Source of the DNA: Dorea sp. | Lineage (GTDB): Bacteria > Bacillota > Clostridia > Lachnospirales > Lachnospiraceae | Length of the DNA: 64,000 nt | Assembly: GCA_022769185.1 (NCBI GenBank) | Contig: JALEKG010000090.1 | Span: 1 to 64,000, forward strand | Direction: 5' to 3' | Made by a program: the position numbers and the translations under genes | Notes under the pieces: model-generated | The model's input: only the letters and a program-made list of their open reading frames with translations | Told to the model about the DNA's origin: nothing | Databases searched by the model: none | Part shown: positions 9,814-19,484 of the stretch, in pieces | Layout: every line of letters begins with the position of its first letter | Numbering within the stretch: position 1 is the first letter of the stretch

Positions 9814-10624
9814 AGAGGGAATCCTGTGTCTTGAAGAAGCGGGAATTGAAGAGGCAAAGCTGGATGCCTGGTATCTTTTAGAATACGTTACCGGAATTGG
9901 AAGGGCAGCATATTATGGCAGACCGGACAGAGTGATCGAGGAAGAGATGGTCCGGAAGTACATGGAAACGATTCGAATTCGGAGTACCAGGGTTCCGCTT
10001 CAGCATATCACCGGGGAACAGGTATTTATGGGATATCCATTCCTTGTAAATGAACATGTGCTGATTCCAAGACAGGATACAGAAAGTCTGGTTGAGGAAG
10101 CTTTGAAGGTGACTACGGCCGGAATGCAGGTCCTGGATATGTGTACGGGATCAGGATGCATTTTGTTAAGCATGATGAAGAAAAAGCCGGGAATGAAAGG
10201 TATCGGCTGTGATATTTCAAAGGAAGCACTGAAAGTGGCAGAAGAAAACGCAAAGCGGCTGAAAGTAGAGACGGTATTTGTAGAAAGTGATCTGTTTGAA
10301 AATGTGACCGGGAAATTTGATGTTATTGTGTCAAATCCACCTTATATCAGAACAGATGTCATTGCCGGGCTGCAGGATGAGGTGAAGCTTTATGATCCGT
10401 TCCTTGCACTGGATGGAAAAGAGGATGGCCTGTATTTTTACAGGAAGATTATTTGCGAGAGTACTGCTTATATGAAAAACTCCGGGGTGCTTCTGTTTGA
10501 AATCGGATCTGACCAGGGAGAAGCGGTGTCAGATCTTATGAATGCCGCTGGGTATCAGAATGTGACGGTAAAAAAGGATTTGGCAGGTCTTGACCGAGTG
10601 GTGATCGGCATGTACAATATATAA
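9776..10624 (+). CDS. prmC: Release factor glutamine N5-methyltransferase PrmC
   Basis: 282 residues. It methylates the glutamine of the GGQ motif in release factors 1 and 2 using SAM. The SAM-binding loop is VLDMCTGSGCI near 115-125 and the catalytic motif is NPPY (SNPPYIRTD) near 185. An N-terminal helical domain for release-factor binding precedes it. It lies directly upstream of its substrate gene prfA. Confidence 0.95.
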   Translation: MKKKIFTLQQIYKEGILCLEEAGIEEAKLDAWYLLEYVTGIGRAAYYGRPDRVIEEEMVRKYMETIRIRSTRVPLQHITGEQVFMGYPFLVNEHVLIPRQDTESLVEEALKVTTAGMQVLDMCTGSGCILLSMMKKKPGMKGIGCDISKEALKVAEENAKRLKVETVFVESDLFENVTGKFDVIVSNPPYIRTDVIAGLQDEVKLYDPFLALDGKEDGLYFYRKIICESTAYMKNSGVLLFEIGSDQGEAVSDLMNAAGYQNVTVKKDLAGLDRVVIGMYNI

Positions 10625-10735
10625 GATGCCAGGGGCAGAAGGTTGTGTATTTTATACTTGCGGACCCTGGATTTATATAATATTTTATAAAATACAAGAA
10701 GAAATGTATGAAGATAGATATGAGGAGGAAAAGTT

Positions 10736-11806
10736 ATGTTTGACAAATTAGAGGATCTGCTCATTCGATTAGAAGAAATCTTAAGTGAACTTCAGGAGCC
10801 AGATGTGGCAAATGATCCGAACCGGTTCCGGAAGCTGATGAAGGAACAGAATGAATTGACCCCGATTGTGGAGGCATATAAGGAATATAAGTCATGCAAG
10901 CAGACCATTGAAGAGAGTCTGGAGATGTTGGATGAAGAAACAGATGAAGATATGCGTGAACTTGCAAAAGAAGAACTGAATGACTCTAAAAAGCGTGTGG
11001 AGGAACTGGAGCAGGAGCTCAAGATTCTCTTGCTTCCCAAAGATCCAAACGATGAAAAAAACGTTATTGTTGAGATTCGAGCAGGAGCCGGCGGGGATGA
11101 AGCGGCATTGTTTGCTGCTGAAATCTACCGAATGTATTTGCATTATGCAGAAAGTAAGCATTGGAAAGTAGAATTAGTAGAATGTGAAGAAATAGGAATT
11201 GGCGGAATGAAAAATGTTACTTTTATGATTAATGGAAAAGGAGCATATTCCGTGATGAAATATGAATCTGGTGTACATCGTGTACAGCGTGTTCCAGAGA
11301 CAGAATCCGGAGGACGAATCCATACATCTACAATTACTGTTGCTGTTATGCCTGAGGCAGAGGATGTAGACATTCAGATTGATGAAAAGGATATTCGTAT
11401 CGACGTAATGCGTGCATCTGGAAATGGCGGACAGTGTGTCAATACTACTGATTCAGCTGTACGTTTGACGCATTATCCAACTGGAATCGTAATCTACAGC
11501 CAGACTGAGAAATCACAGCTTCAGAATAAAGAAAAAGCATTTGCACTTCTGCGTGCAAAACTGTACGATATGGAATGCCAGAAACGACATGATGCAGAAG
11601 CCGAAGCAAGAAAAAGCCAGATTGGTACAGGAGACCGTTCGGAAAAAATCCGTACTTATAACTTTCCACAGGGACGTGTGACCGATCACCGCATCGGATT
11701 AACATTATACAAACTCGATAAAATCATGAATGGAGACATCCAGGAAATTATCGACGCCTGCATTGCAGCCGACCAGGCCGCAAAACTCGCAAACATGAAC
11801 GAATAG
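10736..11806 (+). CDS. prfA: Peptide chain release factor 1
   Basis: 356 residues, normal for RF1. It recognises UAA and UAG on the ribosome. The catalytic motif is visible as [17 protein letters not shown], with the methylated Gln in GGQ. GAGGAGG-like ribosome site precedes the ATG. The stop TAG is the first part of a short direct repeat that runs into a long hairpin. Confidence 0.97.
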   Translation: MFDKLEDLLIRLEEILSELQEPDVANDPNRFRKLMKEQNELTPIVEAYKEYKSCKQTIEESLEMLDEETDEDMRELAKEELNDSKKRVEELEQELKILLLPKDPNDEKNVIVEIRAGAGGDEAALFAAEIYRMYLHYAESKHWKVELVECEEIGIGGMKNVTFMINGKGAYSVMKYESGVHRVQRVPETESGGRIHTSTITVAVMPEAEDVDIQIDEKDIRIDVMRASGNGGQCVNTTDSAVRLTHYPTGIVIYSQTEKSQLQNKEKAFALLRAKLYDMECQKRHDAEAEARKSQIGTGDRSEKIRTYNFPQGRVTDHRIGLTLYKLDKIMNGDIQEIIDACIAADQAAKLANMNE

Positions 11807-11889
11807 CACGAACGCGCCAGCAATAAAGAGGACGACGCAAACTCAGAAGAGCACGAACGCGCCAGTTATAAAAGAGGACGACGCAAACT
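11805..11889. repeat. Tandem ~40-base direct repeat after prfA
   Basis: Two copies (11805-11843 and 11850-11889) share AGCACGAACGCGCCAG, then a variable 3-5 bases, then AGAGGACGACGCAAACT. The second copy forms the left arm of the hairpin listed next. Confidence 0.85.
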
Positions 11890-11919
11890 TGTTTGTGTTC
11901 GTCCTCTTTTATAACTGGC
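11861..11919. terminator. Very long hairpin between prfA and an ABC exporter
   Basis: A 21-base arm at 11861-11881 (GCCAGTTATAAAAGAGGACG...) pairs perfectly with 11899-11919, and the intervening bases pair further (GCAAAC with GTTTGT). There is no T-run after it; the T-rich part lies inside the arm. It could be a Rho-type or processing barrier, a terminator in either direction, or a mobile repeat remnant. Confidence 0.7.
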
Positions 11920-11972
11920 AAGAGAGAAGCGGAATCGAAGTGAGTTCGTACGATTTGAGAAAGTAAAATATT

Positions 11973-13712
11973 ATGAAAGAGAAATTAAAAAAATTATTTG
12001 CATATTACAAACCGTACAAAGGATTATTCTACAGTGATATGGTGTTTGCTGTCCTGGGGGCAGTCATTACGCTGATTATTCCTCTGCTTGTGCGGTACAT
12101 TACCAATGAAGTGGTTTATTTTGAAGCGAAAGAAGCCAGGCATGCGATTGTGATGCTTGGAATTGTTATGATTATATTGGTGCTTCTTGAAATTTTCTGT
12201 AATTTCTACATTGGATATTTTGGGCATATCATGGGGGCAAAGATGGAAGCAGATATGCGTAAGGATATCTTTGGCCATTATCAGAAGCTGACATTTGCAT
12301 TTTATGATAATCAGAAGGTAGGGCATTTGCTGTCCAGGATTACCAGTGATTTGTTTGATATCAGTGAACTGCTTCATCATGGACCGGAAGATCTGGTTAT
12401 ATCGGTGATTAAGATTATAGGTTCATTTTGTATCCTTTTAATGGTCAATGTGAAGCTGGCATTGATTGCGTTTGCATTCATCCCGATTATGCTGCTGTTT
12501 GCTTTCTATTATAATGGAAAGATGAAGATTGCGTTTCGCAGGAACAGGGAAAAGATTGCGGATATTAATAGTCAGATTGAGGACAGCCTTGCAGGAATCC
12601 GAGTTGTAAAATCATTTGCCAATGAAAAAGTGGAAATGAAAAAGTTCAATGCGGGTAATAATAACTTTGTTGAGGCAAAAAAATTAAGTTACCGGTATAT
12701 GGGTATTTACAATTCCGGACTGGGTGCGATGAGTACGCTGATCACGGTAGTTGTATTGCTTGCCGGTGTTATGATGATGCTAAACGGGAAGGTAGAACTT
12801 GCGGATCTGCTTACATTTTTCTTATATATCAATAATTTTACTGATCCGGTGAAGAAACTGGTCAGTTTTACGGAACAGTTTCAGAATGGATATTCAGGAT
12901 TCGAGCGTTTTCTCGAGATCCTTTCAATTGCACCAGATATTGCGGATAAACCAGGTGCATTGTCGTTGGCAGATCCGAAAGGAGAAATTGAATTTCACAA
13001 TGTATCATTTCAATATGAAGAACAGGCAGAGAAAGTGCTTAAGAATGTGAATCTGAGAGTACAGGCAGGGGATTATGTTGCGCTGGTTGGGCCATCAGGA
13101 GTGGGTAAAACAACACTTTGTAGTCTGATTCCAAGATTTTATGAAGTATCTTCTGGATTTATTACGATTGATGGAATGGATATCCGTGATATAAAACTAG
13201 CAGATCTTAGAAATAATATCGGGATTGTACAGCAAGATGTATATCTTTTTGCAGGATCGATTATGGATAATATACGTTATGGAAGACCAGATGCAACGGA
13301 TGAAGAAGTAATCCGGGCAGCAAAGAATGCCAATGCCCATGATTTTATCGTGAGTTTTCCTGATGGGTATGATACTGACATTGGGCAGCGGGGAGTAAAA
13401 TTATCCGGAGGACAGAAACAGAGACTGTCGATTGCCAGGGTGTTTCTTAAAAATCCGCCTATTTTAATCTTTGATGAAGCAACTTCTGCTCTGGATAATG
13501 AAAGTGAGCAGGTGGTACAAAAATCATTGGAAGACCTGGCGAAAAACCGGACAACATTCGTAATTGCTCACCGTCTTACGACGATTCAGAATGCACAGCG
13601 GATTCTGGTATTGACGGAAGAGGGAATTGCGGAAGAAGGAACACATGAAGAATTGCTCGAAAAGAAGGGAATTTATGAATCTTTGTATCATAGAAACTTT
13701 TCATACAGCTGA
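11973..13712 (+). CDS. ABC exporter, fused membrane and ATPase half-transporter (MsbA/BmrA type)
   Basis: 579 residues. Six membrane helices occupy about residues 15-305, then the nucleotide-binding domain with Walker A GPSGVGKTT (~372), signature KLSGGQKQR (~470), Walker B ILIFDEATSALD and the switch His in IAHRLTTIQ. It would act as a homodimer or with a partner outside the window. The substrate cannot be read from sequence. No second half-transporter is adjacent, which favours a homodimer. Confidence 0.92.
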   Translation: MKEKLKKLFAYYKPYKGLFYSDMVFAVLGAVITLIIPLLVRYITNEVVYFEAKEARHAIVMLGIVMIILVLLEIFCNFYIGYFGHIMGAKMEADMRKDIFGHYQKLTFAFYDNQKVGHLLSRITSDLFDISELLHHGPEDLVISVIKIIGSFCILLMVNVKLALIAFAFIPIMLLFAFYYNGKMKIAFRRNREKIADINSQIEDSLAGIRVVKSFANEKVEMKKFNAGNNNFVEAKKLSYRYMGIYNSGLGAMSTLITVVVLLAGVMMMLNGKVELADLLTFFLYINNFTDPVKKLVSFTEQFQNGYSGFERFLEILSIAPDIADKPGALSLADPKGEIEFHNVSFQYEEQAEKVLKNVNLRVQAGDYVALVGPSGVGKTTLCSLIPRFYEVSSGFITIDGMDIRDIKLADLRNNIGIVQQDVYLFAGSIMDNIRYGRPDATDEEVIRAAKNANAHDFIVSFPDGYDTDIGQRGVKLSGGQKQRLSIARVFLKNPPILIFDEATSALDNESEQVVQKSLEDLAKNRTTFVIAHRLTTIQNAQRILVLTEEGIAEEGTHEELLEKKGIYESLYHRNFSYS

Positions 13713-13744
13713 TGAATGAATAATAGATAAGGGGAGTAAATCAG

Positions 13745-15721
13745 ATGAATGTAAGAAAAAGAATGGCTTCTGCAATGTTAATGATCATTATGATGTGCAG
13801 TCTGTGTGTATCATCAGTACTTGCAGAAGATATGAAAGAAACAGAGAATGTAACTATTTTATTTACTCATGATATGCATTCTCATATGGATTCATATAAA
13901 AGTCTCCAAAAAGACCAGACGGTAATGATCGGTGGACTTGGAAAATTGAAAACTATTGCAGATCAGAAGAAAGAAAAGAATCCGGCGACTTTTCTTCTGG
14001 ATGGCGGTGATTTTTCCATGGGGACTTTGTATCAGACAATTTATGAGACGGATGCGGCTGAACTCACAATGATGGGAAGAGTTGGTTTTGATGTAACCAC
14101 ATTTGGAAATCATGAATTTGATTATCGGAGTGAAGGATTAAGTAATATGCTGCACGCTGCCGTTCAGAATGCAAAAAATGACCCGGACTTAAATCTGCCT
14201 GCACTGGTCAGCGCAAACATCGACTGGGAAAAGAATACTTCGGAGGATAACCTTTTAGTGAAGCAGGCAATGGATGATTACGGGGTAACTCCGTATACAA
14301 TTGTAGAAAGAGGTGGAGTCCGGGCTGGTGTATTTGGTGTTATGGGAGAAGATGCTGATGACTGTGCTCCAGAGAGTGGATTGGAATTTGAAGACATTGT
14401 AGAAACATCGAAAAGTATAGTAGAGCAACTGGAAAAAGAAAATGTGGATATGATTATCTGTCTGTCTCACAGTGGAACGAATGAAGATAAGAAAAAGTCA
14501 GAAGATGAGATCCTGGCAAAAGAGGTTCCACAGATTGATGTAATTATAAGCGGACATACACATTCTACGCTGGAGGATCCGATTAAATGCGGAGACACTT
14601 ATATTGTATCGGGTGGTCCATATTGCGAAAATCTTGGTGAGCTTTGTCTGGTACAAAAGGAAGATGGACGCTGGAAACTGGAAAATTATCAGCTGAATTC
14701 TCTGGATGAAACAGTACCGGGAGATGAAACGGTAGCGAAGGAACTGGAGCAGTATAAAAATAAAGTGAATAAAGAATACTTGTCTGAATTTGGGTATGCA
14801 TTTGACCAGGTACTTGCAGAAAACGAGGTGGAATTTACACAGATGGCCCAGTTTGCCGAAGAGCATGAGGAAGATTCACTCGGTAATCTGATCGCGGATT
14901 CTTATGCCTATGCGGTTGAGAAAGCGGAAGGTAATGATTATGAAAAGGTGGATGTGGCGATTGCACCATCCGGTACGATCCGGGATACTTTCCAGAAAGG
15001 AGAATTGACGGTATCCGATGCGTTTAATGTATGTTCACTTGGAATCGGAGCAGACCGAATCCCGGGGTATCCGCTGGTTAGTGTATATCTGACGGGAGCA
15101 GAGTTAAAAACAGTGGCAGAAATCGATGTATCGGTATCTTCAATCATGACAGCGACCCAGCTGTATCCTAGTGGGCTTACCTGGACATACAATCCATACC
15201 GGCTGATTCTGAATCGTGTGACAGATGTAAAACTGGTGACGAATGTTCCATATTCTGAGGACAAAGAATGGAATGAAATTCAGGATGATCAACTGTATCG
15301 TGTAGTAGCAGGCCTTTATTCTGCACAGATGCTGGGGTCAGTGGAAGACACTTCAAAAGGAATTCTGAAAATTGTGCCAAAAGATAAAGACGGAAATGCA
15401 ATCAAGGACTTTGAACAGTATATTATTCATGATCAAAATGGTGCAGAGGTGAAGGAGTGGTATGCTCTTGCATCTTATCTGGAATCCTTTGAAAAGAACA
15501 AGGAAGGAATCCCACAGGTGCCTTCTTATTATGGAACATATGAAGGAAGAAAAACTGAGAATGCCAGTAAAAATATCATGGATATTCTCCGAAATCCCAA
15601 TAAAATTGCTGTAGTTGTGTATGTGCTGGCCTTGGCTATTATGATAATTCTGGTTCTTGTGGTCAGATTTGTCATATGCTATACTAAAAAACGTGCAATC
15701 AGAAAGAGAAAAGAAGATTAA
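13745..15721 (+). CDS. Surface-anchored 5'-nucleotidase / metallophosphoesterase
   Basis: 658 residues. A signal peptide spans about 1-28 (ending SSVLAED). The metallophosphatase domain has FTHDMHSHMD, DGGDFSMG, FGNHEFD and SGHTHSTL metal-binding motifs between 38 and 280. The 5'-nucleotidase C-terminal domain follows (VAIAPSGTIRDTF). A single membrane helix near 620-645 with a basic KKRAIRKRKED tail anchors it. It would hydrolyse extracellular nucleotides or related phosphate esters. It lies 32 bases after the ABC exporter; the two may be co-transcribed. Confidence 0.92.
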   Translation: MNVRKRMASAMLMIIMMCSLCVSSVLAEDMKETENVTILFTHDMHSHMDSYKSLQKDQTVMIGGLGKLKTIADQKKEKNPATFLLDGGDFSMGTLYQTIYETDAAELTMMGRVGFDVTTFGNHEFDYRSEGLSNMLHAAVQNAKNDPDLNLPALVSANIDWEKNTSEDNLLVKQAMDDYGVTPYTIVERGGVRAGVFGVMGEDADDCAPESGLEFEDIVETSKSIVEQLEKENVDMIICLSHSGTNEDKKKSEDEILAKEVPQIDVIISGHTHSTLEDPIKCGDTYIVSGGPYCENLGELCLVQKEDGRWKLENYQLNSLDETVPGDETVAKELEQYKNKVNKEYLSEFGYAFDQVLAENEVEFTQMAQFAEEHEEDSLGNLIADSYAYAVEKAEGNDYEKVDVAIAPSGTIRDTFQKGELTVSDAFNVCSLGIGADRIPGYPLVSVYLTGAELKTVAEIDVSVSSIMTATQLYPSGLTWTYNPYRLILNRVTDVKLVTNVPYSEDKEWNEIQDDQLYRVVAGLYSAQMLGSVEDTSKGILKIVPKDKDGNAIKDFEQYIIHDQNGAEVKEWYALASYLESFEKNKEGIPQVPSYYGTYEGRKTENASKNIMDILRNPNKIAVVVYVLALAIMIILVLVVRFVICYTKKRAIRKRKED

Positions 15722-15733
15722 AGAAGGTAAATC

Positions 15734-16645
15734 ATGAAGGAAATACAATTCAAACGTGCCCAGTTGGAAGATAGAGAAATCATTTCTCATTATTTTGAGC
15801 ATCATACCAGCAGGAGCTGTGAGAGAACATTTGCCAATGTGTATTTATGGTCCAGACAGTATCCGGTTACATGGGCCGTTGTAGAAGATACACTGGTATT
15901 TAAAAGTGAGGATGAAAATCATCTTGCATTTGCATATCCGGCGGGAGAGCCGCACAAGGTAAAGAAGACGCTGGAGGTATTGATGGAGTATAGCCGGGAC
16001 AGGGAGGTTCCGTTTCAGATGTATAATGTGACTCCGGAATATTTTGCGCAGCTTGAGGAATGGTATCCTGGAAGATTCCAGATAGAATATGTGCGGGATG
16101 ACGCAGATTATGTCTATGAAGCAGAGAAGCTTGCAACTTTATCTGGAAAAAAACTTCACGGTAAGCGAAATCACATTAATAAGTTTAAATCTACTTATGA
16201 GGATCGTTGGAGTTATGAAAAGATGACAAAGGATAATGTAGAAGATTGTTTTCAGATGGCGTTAAAGTGGCGGAATGAAAATGGATGTGAAGACGATCCT
16301 GAAAAACGGGGCGAAATCTGTGTGACATTGAATTCACTTAGACTGTTAGAGGAACTTGGGCTTACAGGAGGCGTGCTTCGGATTGACGGGGATGTCGTTG
16401 CATTTACAATTGGAGAACCAATCTGTGAAGATACTTTTGTAGTTCACATTGAAAAAGCATATGCAGATGTGCAAGGGGCTTATCCGATGATCAATCAGCA
16501 GTTTGTGGAACATGAGTGTAGGGATTATCAATATGTGAACCGAGAAGAAGATACCGGGGCAGAGGGGCTTAGAAAAGCAAAATTGTCTTATCGTCCGGTC
16601 TTTTTGGTGGAGAAGGGAACTGTGACGGAGAAAAGTGCAGTATAG
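15734..16645 (+). CDS. DUF2156 family protein (GNAT-like, lysyl-tRNA-dependent transferase relative)
   Basis: 303 residues. It matches the phosphatidylglycerol lysyltransferase C-terminal (DUF2156) fold, with KKLHGKRNHINKFKS, RNENG and the terminal EEDTGAEGLRKAKLSYRP, all typical. Unlike MprF it has no membrane domain, so it is a soluble member; its acyl or aminoacyl substrate is unknown. It starts 13 bases after the 5'-nucleotidase. Confidence 0.85.
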   Translation: MKEIQFKRAQLEDREIISHYFEHHTSRSCERTFANVYLWSRQYPVTWAVVEDTLVFKSEDENHLAFAYPAGEPHKVKKTLEVLMEYSRDREVPFQMYNVTPEYFAQLEEWYPGRFQIEYVRDDADYVYEAEKLATLSGKKLHGKRNHINKFKSTYEDRWSYEKMTKDNVEDCFQMALKWRNENGCEDDPEKRGEICVTLNSLRLLEELGLTGGVLRIDGDVVAFTIGEPICEDTFVVHIEKAYADVQGAYPMINQQFVEHECRDYQYVNREEDTGAEGLRKAKLSYRPVFLVEKGTVTEKSAV

Positions 16646-16669
16646 CGTATATAAGAGGAGGTAATAAAG

Positions 16670-17857
16670 ATGATAGCAGAAAAAATGAAAAACATGGTGG
16701 CAAACAGTTCAGCCATCCGTGCAATGTTTGAAGAGGGCAACCGCCTTGCAGGCATATATGGAGCGGAAAATGTGTTTGATTTCAGCCTCGGGAATCCAAA
16801 TGTACCGGCGCCGGAAACTGTAAAAAAGGCAATCATAGAATTGCTGGATGAGACAGATCCAGTTGTTCTTCATGGATATACCAACAGTAACTGTGGTTAT
16901 GCAGATGTAAGAGAGTCTGTTGCAAGTTCATTAAATGAGCGTTTTGGAACAAACTTTGCAGGAAAGAATATTGTAATGACGGTCGGGGCCGCAGGTGGGC
17001 TCAATGTTATTCTGAAATCTCTGATTAATCCAGGAGATGAAGTGATTGCATTTGCACCTTACTTTGGAGAATATCGTTCTTATACGAATAATTATGACGG
17101 GGTTCTGGTGGAGGTCTCTCCGAATACTGCAGATTTTCAGCCGAAACTAGATGAGTTCGAGCAGAAGATTACACCAAAGACGAAAGCAGTGATCGTCAAT
17201 ACTCCGAACAATCCGACAGGGGTTGTTTATTCAGAAGAGACTATTAAAAAGATGGCAGCAATCATGGAGGCAAAGGAGAAAGAATATGGAACAGATATTT
17301 TCCTGATTTCCGATGAGCCATATAGAGAGCTGGCTTATGATGGGGTAGAAGTACCATATCTTACCAAGTATTATGCCAATACAATTGTAGGATATTCTTA
17401 TAGTAAATCCCTGTCACTTCCGGGAGAGCGTATTGGATATCTTGTAATTCCGGATGAAGTAACAGACAGTGAAGAGGTACTGTCTGCGGCAAATGTGGCG
17501 ACTCGTATCCTGGGATTTGTCAATGCACCTACACTTCAGCAGAAGGTGGTTGCAAAGTGTCTGAATGAGAAGACAGATCTTTCTTTTTATAACAGAAACA
17601 GGGAAGATCTTTATAATGGACTAAAAGAGTGTGGATTTGAATGTATCAAGCCACAGGGGGCATTTTATCTTTTTGTAAAATCTCCGGTGCCGAATGAAAA
17701 AGAATTCTGTGAAGCAGCCAAGAAATACAATATTCTGATCGTGCCTGGAAGTTCATTTGCCTGTCCGGGATATGTGAGACTGGCATATTGCGTCTCTCAT
17801 GAGACCATAATCAATTCACTTCCCAAATTTAAAGAACTGGCAAAAGAGTATTTCTAG
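16670..17857 (+). CDS. PLP-dependent class I/II aminotransferase
   Basis: 395 residues. The PLP lysine is in GYSYSKSLSLPGERIGY (~244), and NTPNNPTGV with ISDEPYRE are the other cofactor-binding motifs. This subgroup resembles aspartate/aromatic aminotransferases; the amino donor is not certain. It is followed nine bases later by a HisC-type aminotransferase and then by DAHP synthase, which suggests an amino-acid biosynthesis role. Confidence 0.9.
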   Translation: MIAEKMKNMVANSSAIRAMFEEGNRLAGIYGAENVFDFSLGNPNVPAPETVKKAIIELLDETDPVVLHGYTNSNCGYADVRESVASSLNERFGTNFAGKNIVMTVGAAGGLNVILKSLINPGDEVIAFAPYFGEYRSYTNNYDGVLVEVSPNTADFQPKLDEFEQKITPKTKAVIVNTPNNPTGVVYSEETIKKMAAIMEAKEKEYGTDIFLISDEPYRELAYDGVEVPYLTKYYANTIVGYSYSKSLSLPGERIGYLVIPDEVTDSEEVLSAANVATRILGFVNAPTLQQKVVAKCLNEKTDLSFYNRNREDLYNGLKECGFECIKPQGAFYLFVKSPVPNEKEFCEAAKKYNILIVPGSSFACPGYVRLAYCVSHETIINSLPKFKELAKEYF

Positions 17858-17866
17858 GAGACTAAA

Positions 17867-18922
17867 ATGAAAGCATACGAGAAAAACATACGAAAAGTAG
17901 AGCCTTATGTGCCGGGAGAGCAACCACAGCGTAAGGTGATCAAGCTGAATACGAATGAAAATCCGTACCCACCGGCACCGGGAGTTACGAAAGCCCTCCA
18001 GGAAATGAATACGGACAGGCTAAGACTGTATCCGGATCCAACGGCGTCCTCCCTGGTGGAAGAATTGGCAAAGTTTTATCATGTGAATCCGGATCAGGTA
18101 TTTGTAGGAGTGGGATCAGATGATGTATTGTCCATGTGTTTCCTGACATTTTTCAATTCTGAAAAACCGGTCTTCTTCCCGGATATTACATATTCATTTT
18201 ATAAAGTGTGGGCGGATCTGTACAGGATTCCTTATGAATGTCAGAAGTTGGACGAGAAATTCCATCTTGTAAAAGAGGATTATTTTAAGGAAAATGGAGG
18301 AGTGATATTTCCAAATCCGAACGCTCCGACCGGAATCTATGAAGATCTGGATGTAGTAGAGGAGATTGTCGCAAAGAATCAGGATGTTATTGTAATCATA
18401 GATGAGGCTTATGTAGATTTTGCAGGACGTTCTGCAATTGAATTGATTGACAAGTATGATAATCTGATCGTAGTGCAGACGTTTTCAAAGGCAAGATCCA
18501 TGGCCGGAATGAGAATCGGATATGCAATCAGTAATCCGATTCTGATTCAGTATTTAAATGATGCAAAATATTCATTTAATTCCTATACGATGAATCAGAC
18601 TTCTCTGATTTGTGGTGTGGAAGCTGTGAAGGATAAAGCATATTTTGAAGAAGGGCTCCGTAAGATAATAGAGACCCGGGAATGGGCAAAGACAGAACTG
18701 AAAAACCTTGGTTTTCAGTGTCTGGATTCAAAATCTAATTTTATTTTTGCCATGCATCCGGATTATGATGCAAAAGAATTGTTCGAAGCACTGAAGAAGA
18801 ATGATATTTATGTAAGATTCTGGGGCAGTGAGAGAATCGAGCAATATATGCGTATTACGGTGGGTACCAGAGAAGAGATGGAAACACTATTCGCATTTTT
18901 TAGAAAGTATATGAATAAATAA
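17867..18922 (+). CDS. hisC: Histidinol-phosphate aminotransferase family (HisC-like)
   Basis: 351 residues, the HisC size. The motifs are KLNTNENPYPPAP near 25, FPNPNAPTGI, IIDEAYVDFAG and the PLP lysine in QTFSKARSMAGMRIGYA. HisC makes histidinol phosphate, and some homologues also use aromatic keto acids. No other histidine gene is here while a DAHP synthase is two genes downstream, so an aromatic or dual role is possible (inference). Confidence 0.85.
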   Translation: MKAYEKNIRKVEPYVPGEQPQRKVIKLNTNENPYPPAPGVTKALQEMNTDRLRLYPDPTASSLVEELAKFYHVNPDQVFVGVGSDDVLSMCFLTFFNSEKPVFFPDITYSFYKVWADLYRIPYECQKLDEKFHLVKEDYFKENGGVIFPNPNAPTGIYEDLDVVEEIVAKNQDVIVIIDEAYVDFAGRSAIELIDKYDNLIVVQTFSKARSMAGMRIGYAISNPILIQYLNDAKYSFNSYTMNQTSLICGVEAVKDKAYFEEGLRKIIETREWAKTELKNLGFQCLDSKSNFIFAMHPDYDAKELFEALKKNDIYVRFWGSERIEQYMRITVGTREEMETLFAFFRKYMNK

Positions 18923-18934
18923 AGGGAGAATTCT

Positions 18935-19447
18935 ATGACTGAAACTTTAGTACAAAGTGTAATTGCTGCGCTCAGCGGGAGTGTCAGCAAAGAAGCAATT
19001 GTTTTTCTTATTTCCATGATTCCGATTCTGGAGCTTCGAGGCGCTCTGCTGGTCGCTGGACCGATACTGGGGGTCCCGGTATCTACAGCTATTCCGTTGT
19101 GTATCATAGGGAATATTATTCCGGTACCGTTTATCCTGTTATTGATTACACCGATTTTTAACTGGATGAAAGGTACAAAAACGCTGAAACCTATGGTGGA
19201 ACGGTTAGAGTCAAAGGCAATGAGTAAAAGTGATCAGATAGAAAAGTATGAGTTTTGGGGGCTGGTATTATTTGTAGGGATTCCTCTTCCAGGGACTGGT
19301 GCGTGGACAGGATCTCTGATTGCGGCACTTCTTGGAGTGAAATTTAAGAAAGCATTTCCAGCGGTGATGATTGGAATTTGTATGGCGACTGTGATTATGT
19401 GGTTCATTTCTTATGTGCTTCTCGGAGGAGTTCATTTACTAGGATAA
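18935..19447 (+). CDS. COG2426 small membrane protein (small multidrug export family)
   Basis: 170 residues with four to five hydrophobic helices and the family motifs IPILELRGALLVAG and GIPLPGTGAWTGSLIA. The family label as a multidrug exporter is an old prediction; the substrate is unknown. It sits between hisC and DAHP synthase with short gaps, so it is probably in the same operon and may move a related metabolite (inference). Confidence 0.82.
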   Translation: MTETLVQSVIAALSGSVSKEAIVFLISMIPILELRGALLVAGPILGVPVSTAIPLCIIGNIIPVPFILLLITPIFNWMKGTKTLKPMVERLESKAMSKSDQIEKYEFWGLVLFVGIPLPGTGAWTGSLIAALLGVKFKKAFPAVMIGICMATVIMWFISYVLLGGVHLLG

Positions 19448-19484
19448 TACCATTAATAGAAAAGCAAAGGATAGGGTAAAAGAG

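Noticed and set aside
11805-11889. CRISPR-like array from the repeated unit after prfA.
   Set aside because: Only two copies, six bases apart, with no spacer-length unique sequence and no cas gene.
19448-19484. T-box or peptide attenuator before DAHP synthase.
   Set aside because: The gap is only 37 bases and holds just a ribosome site.
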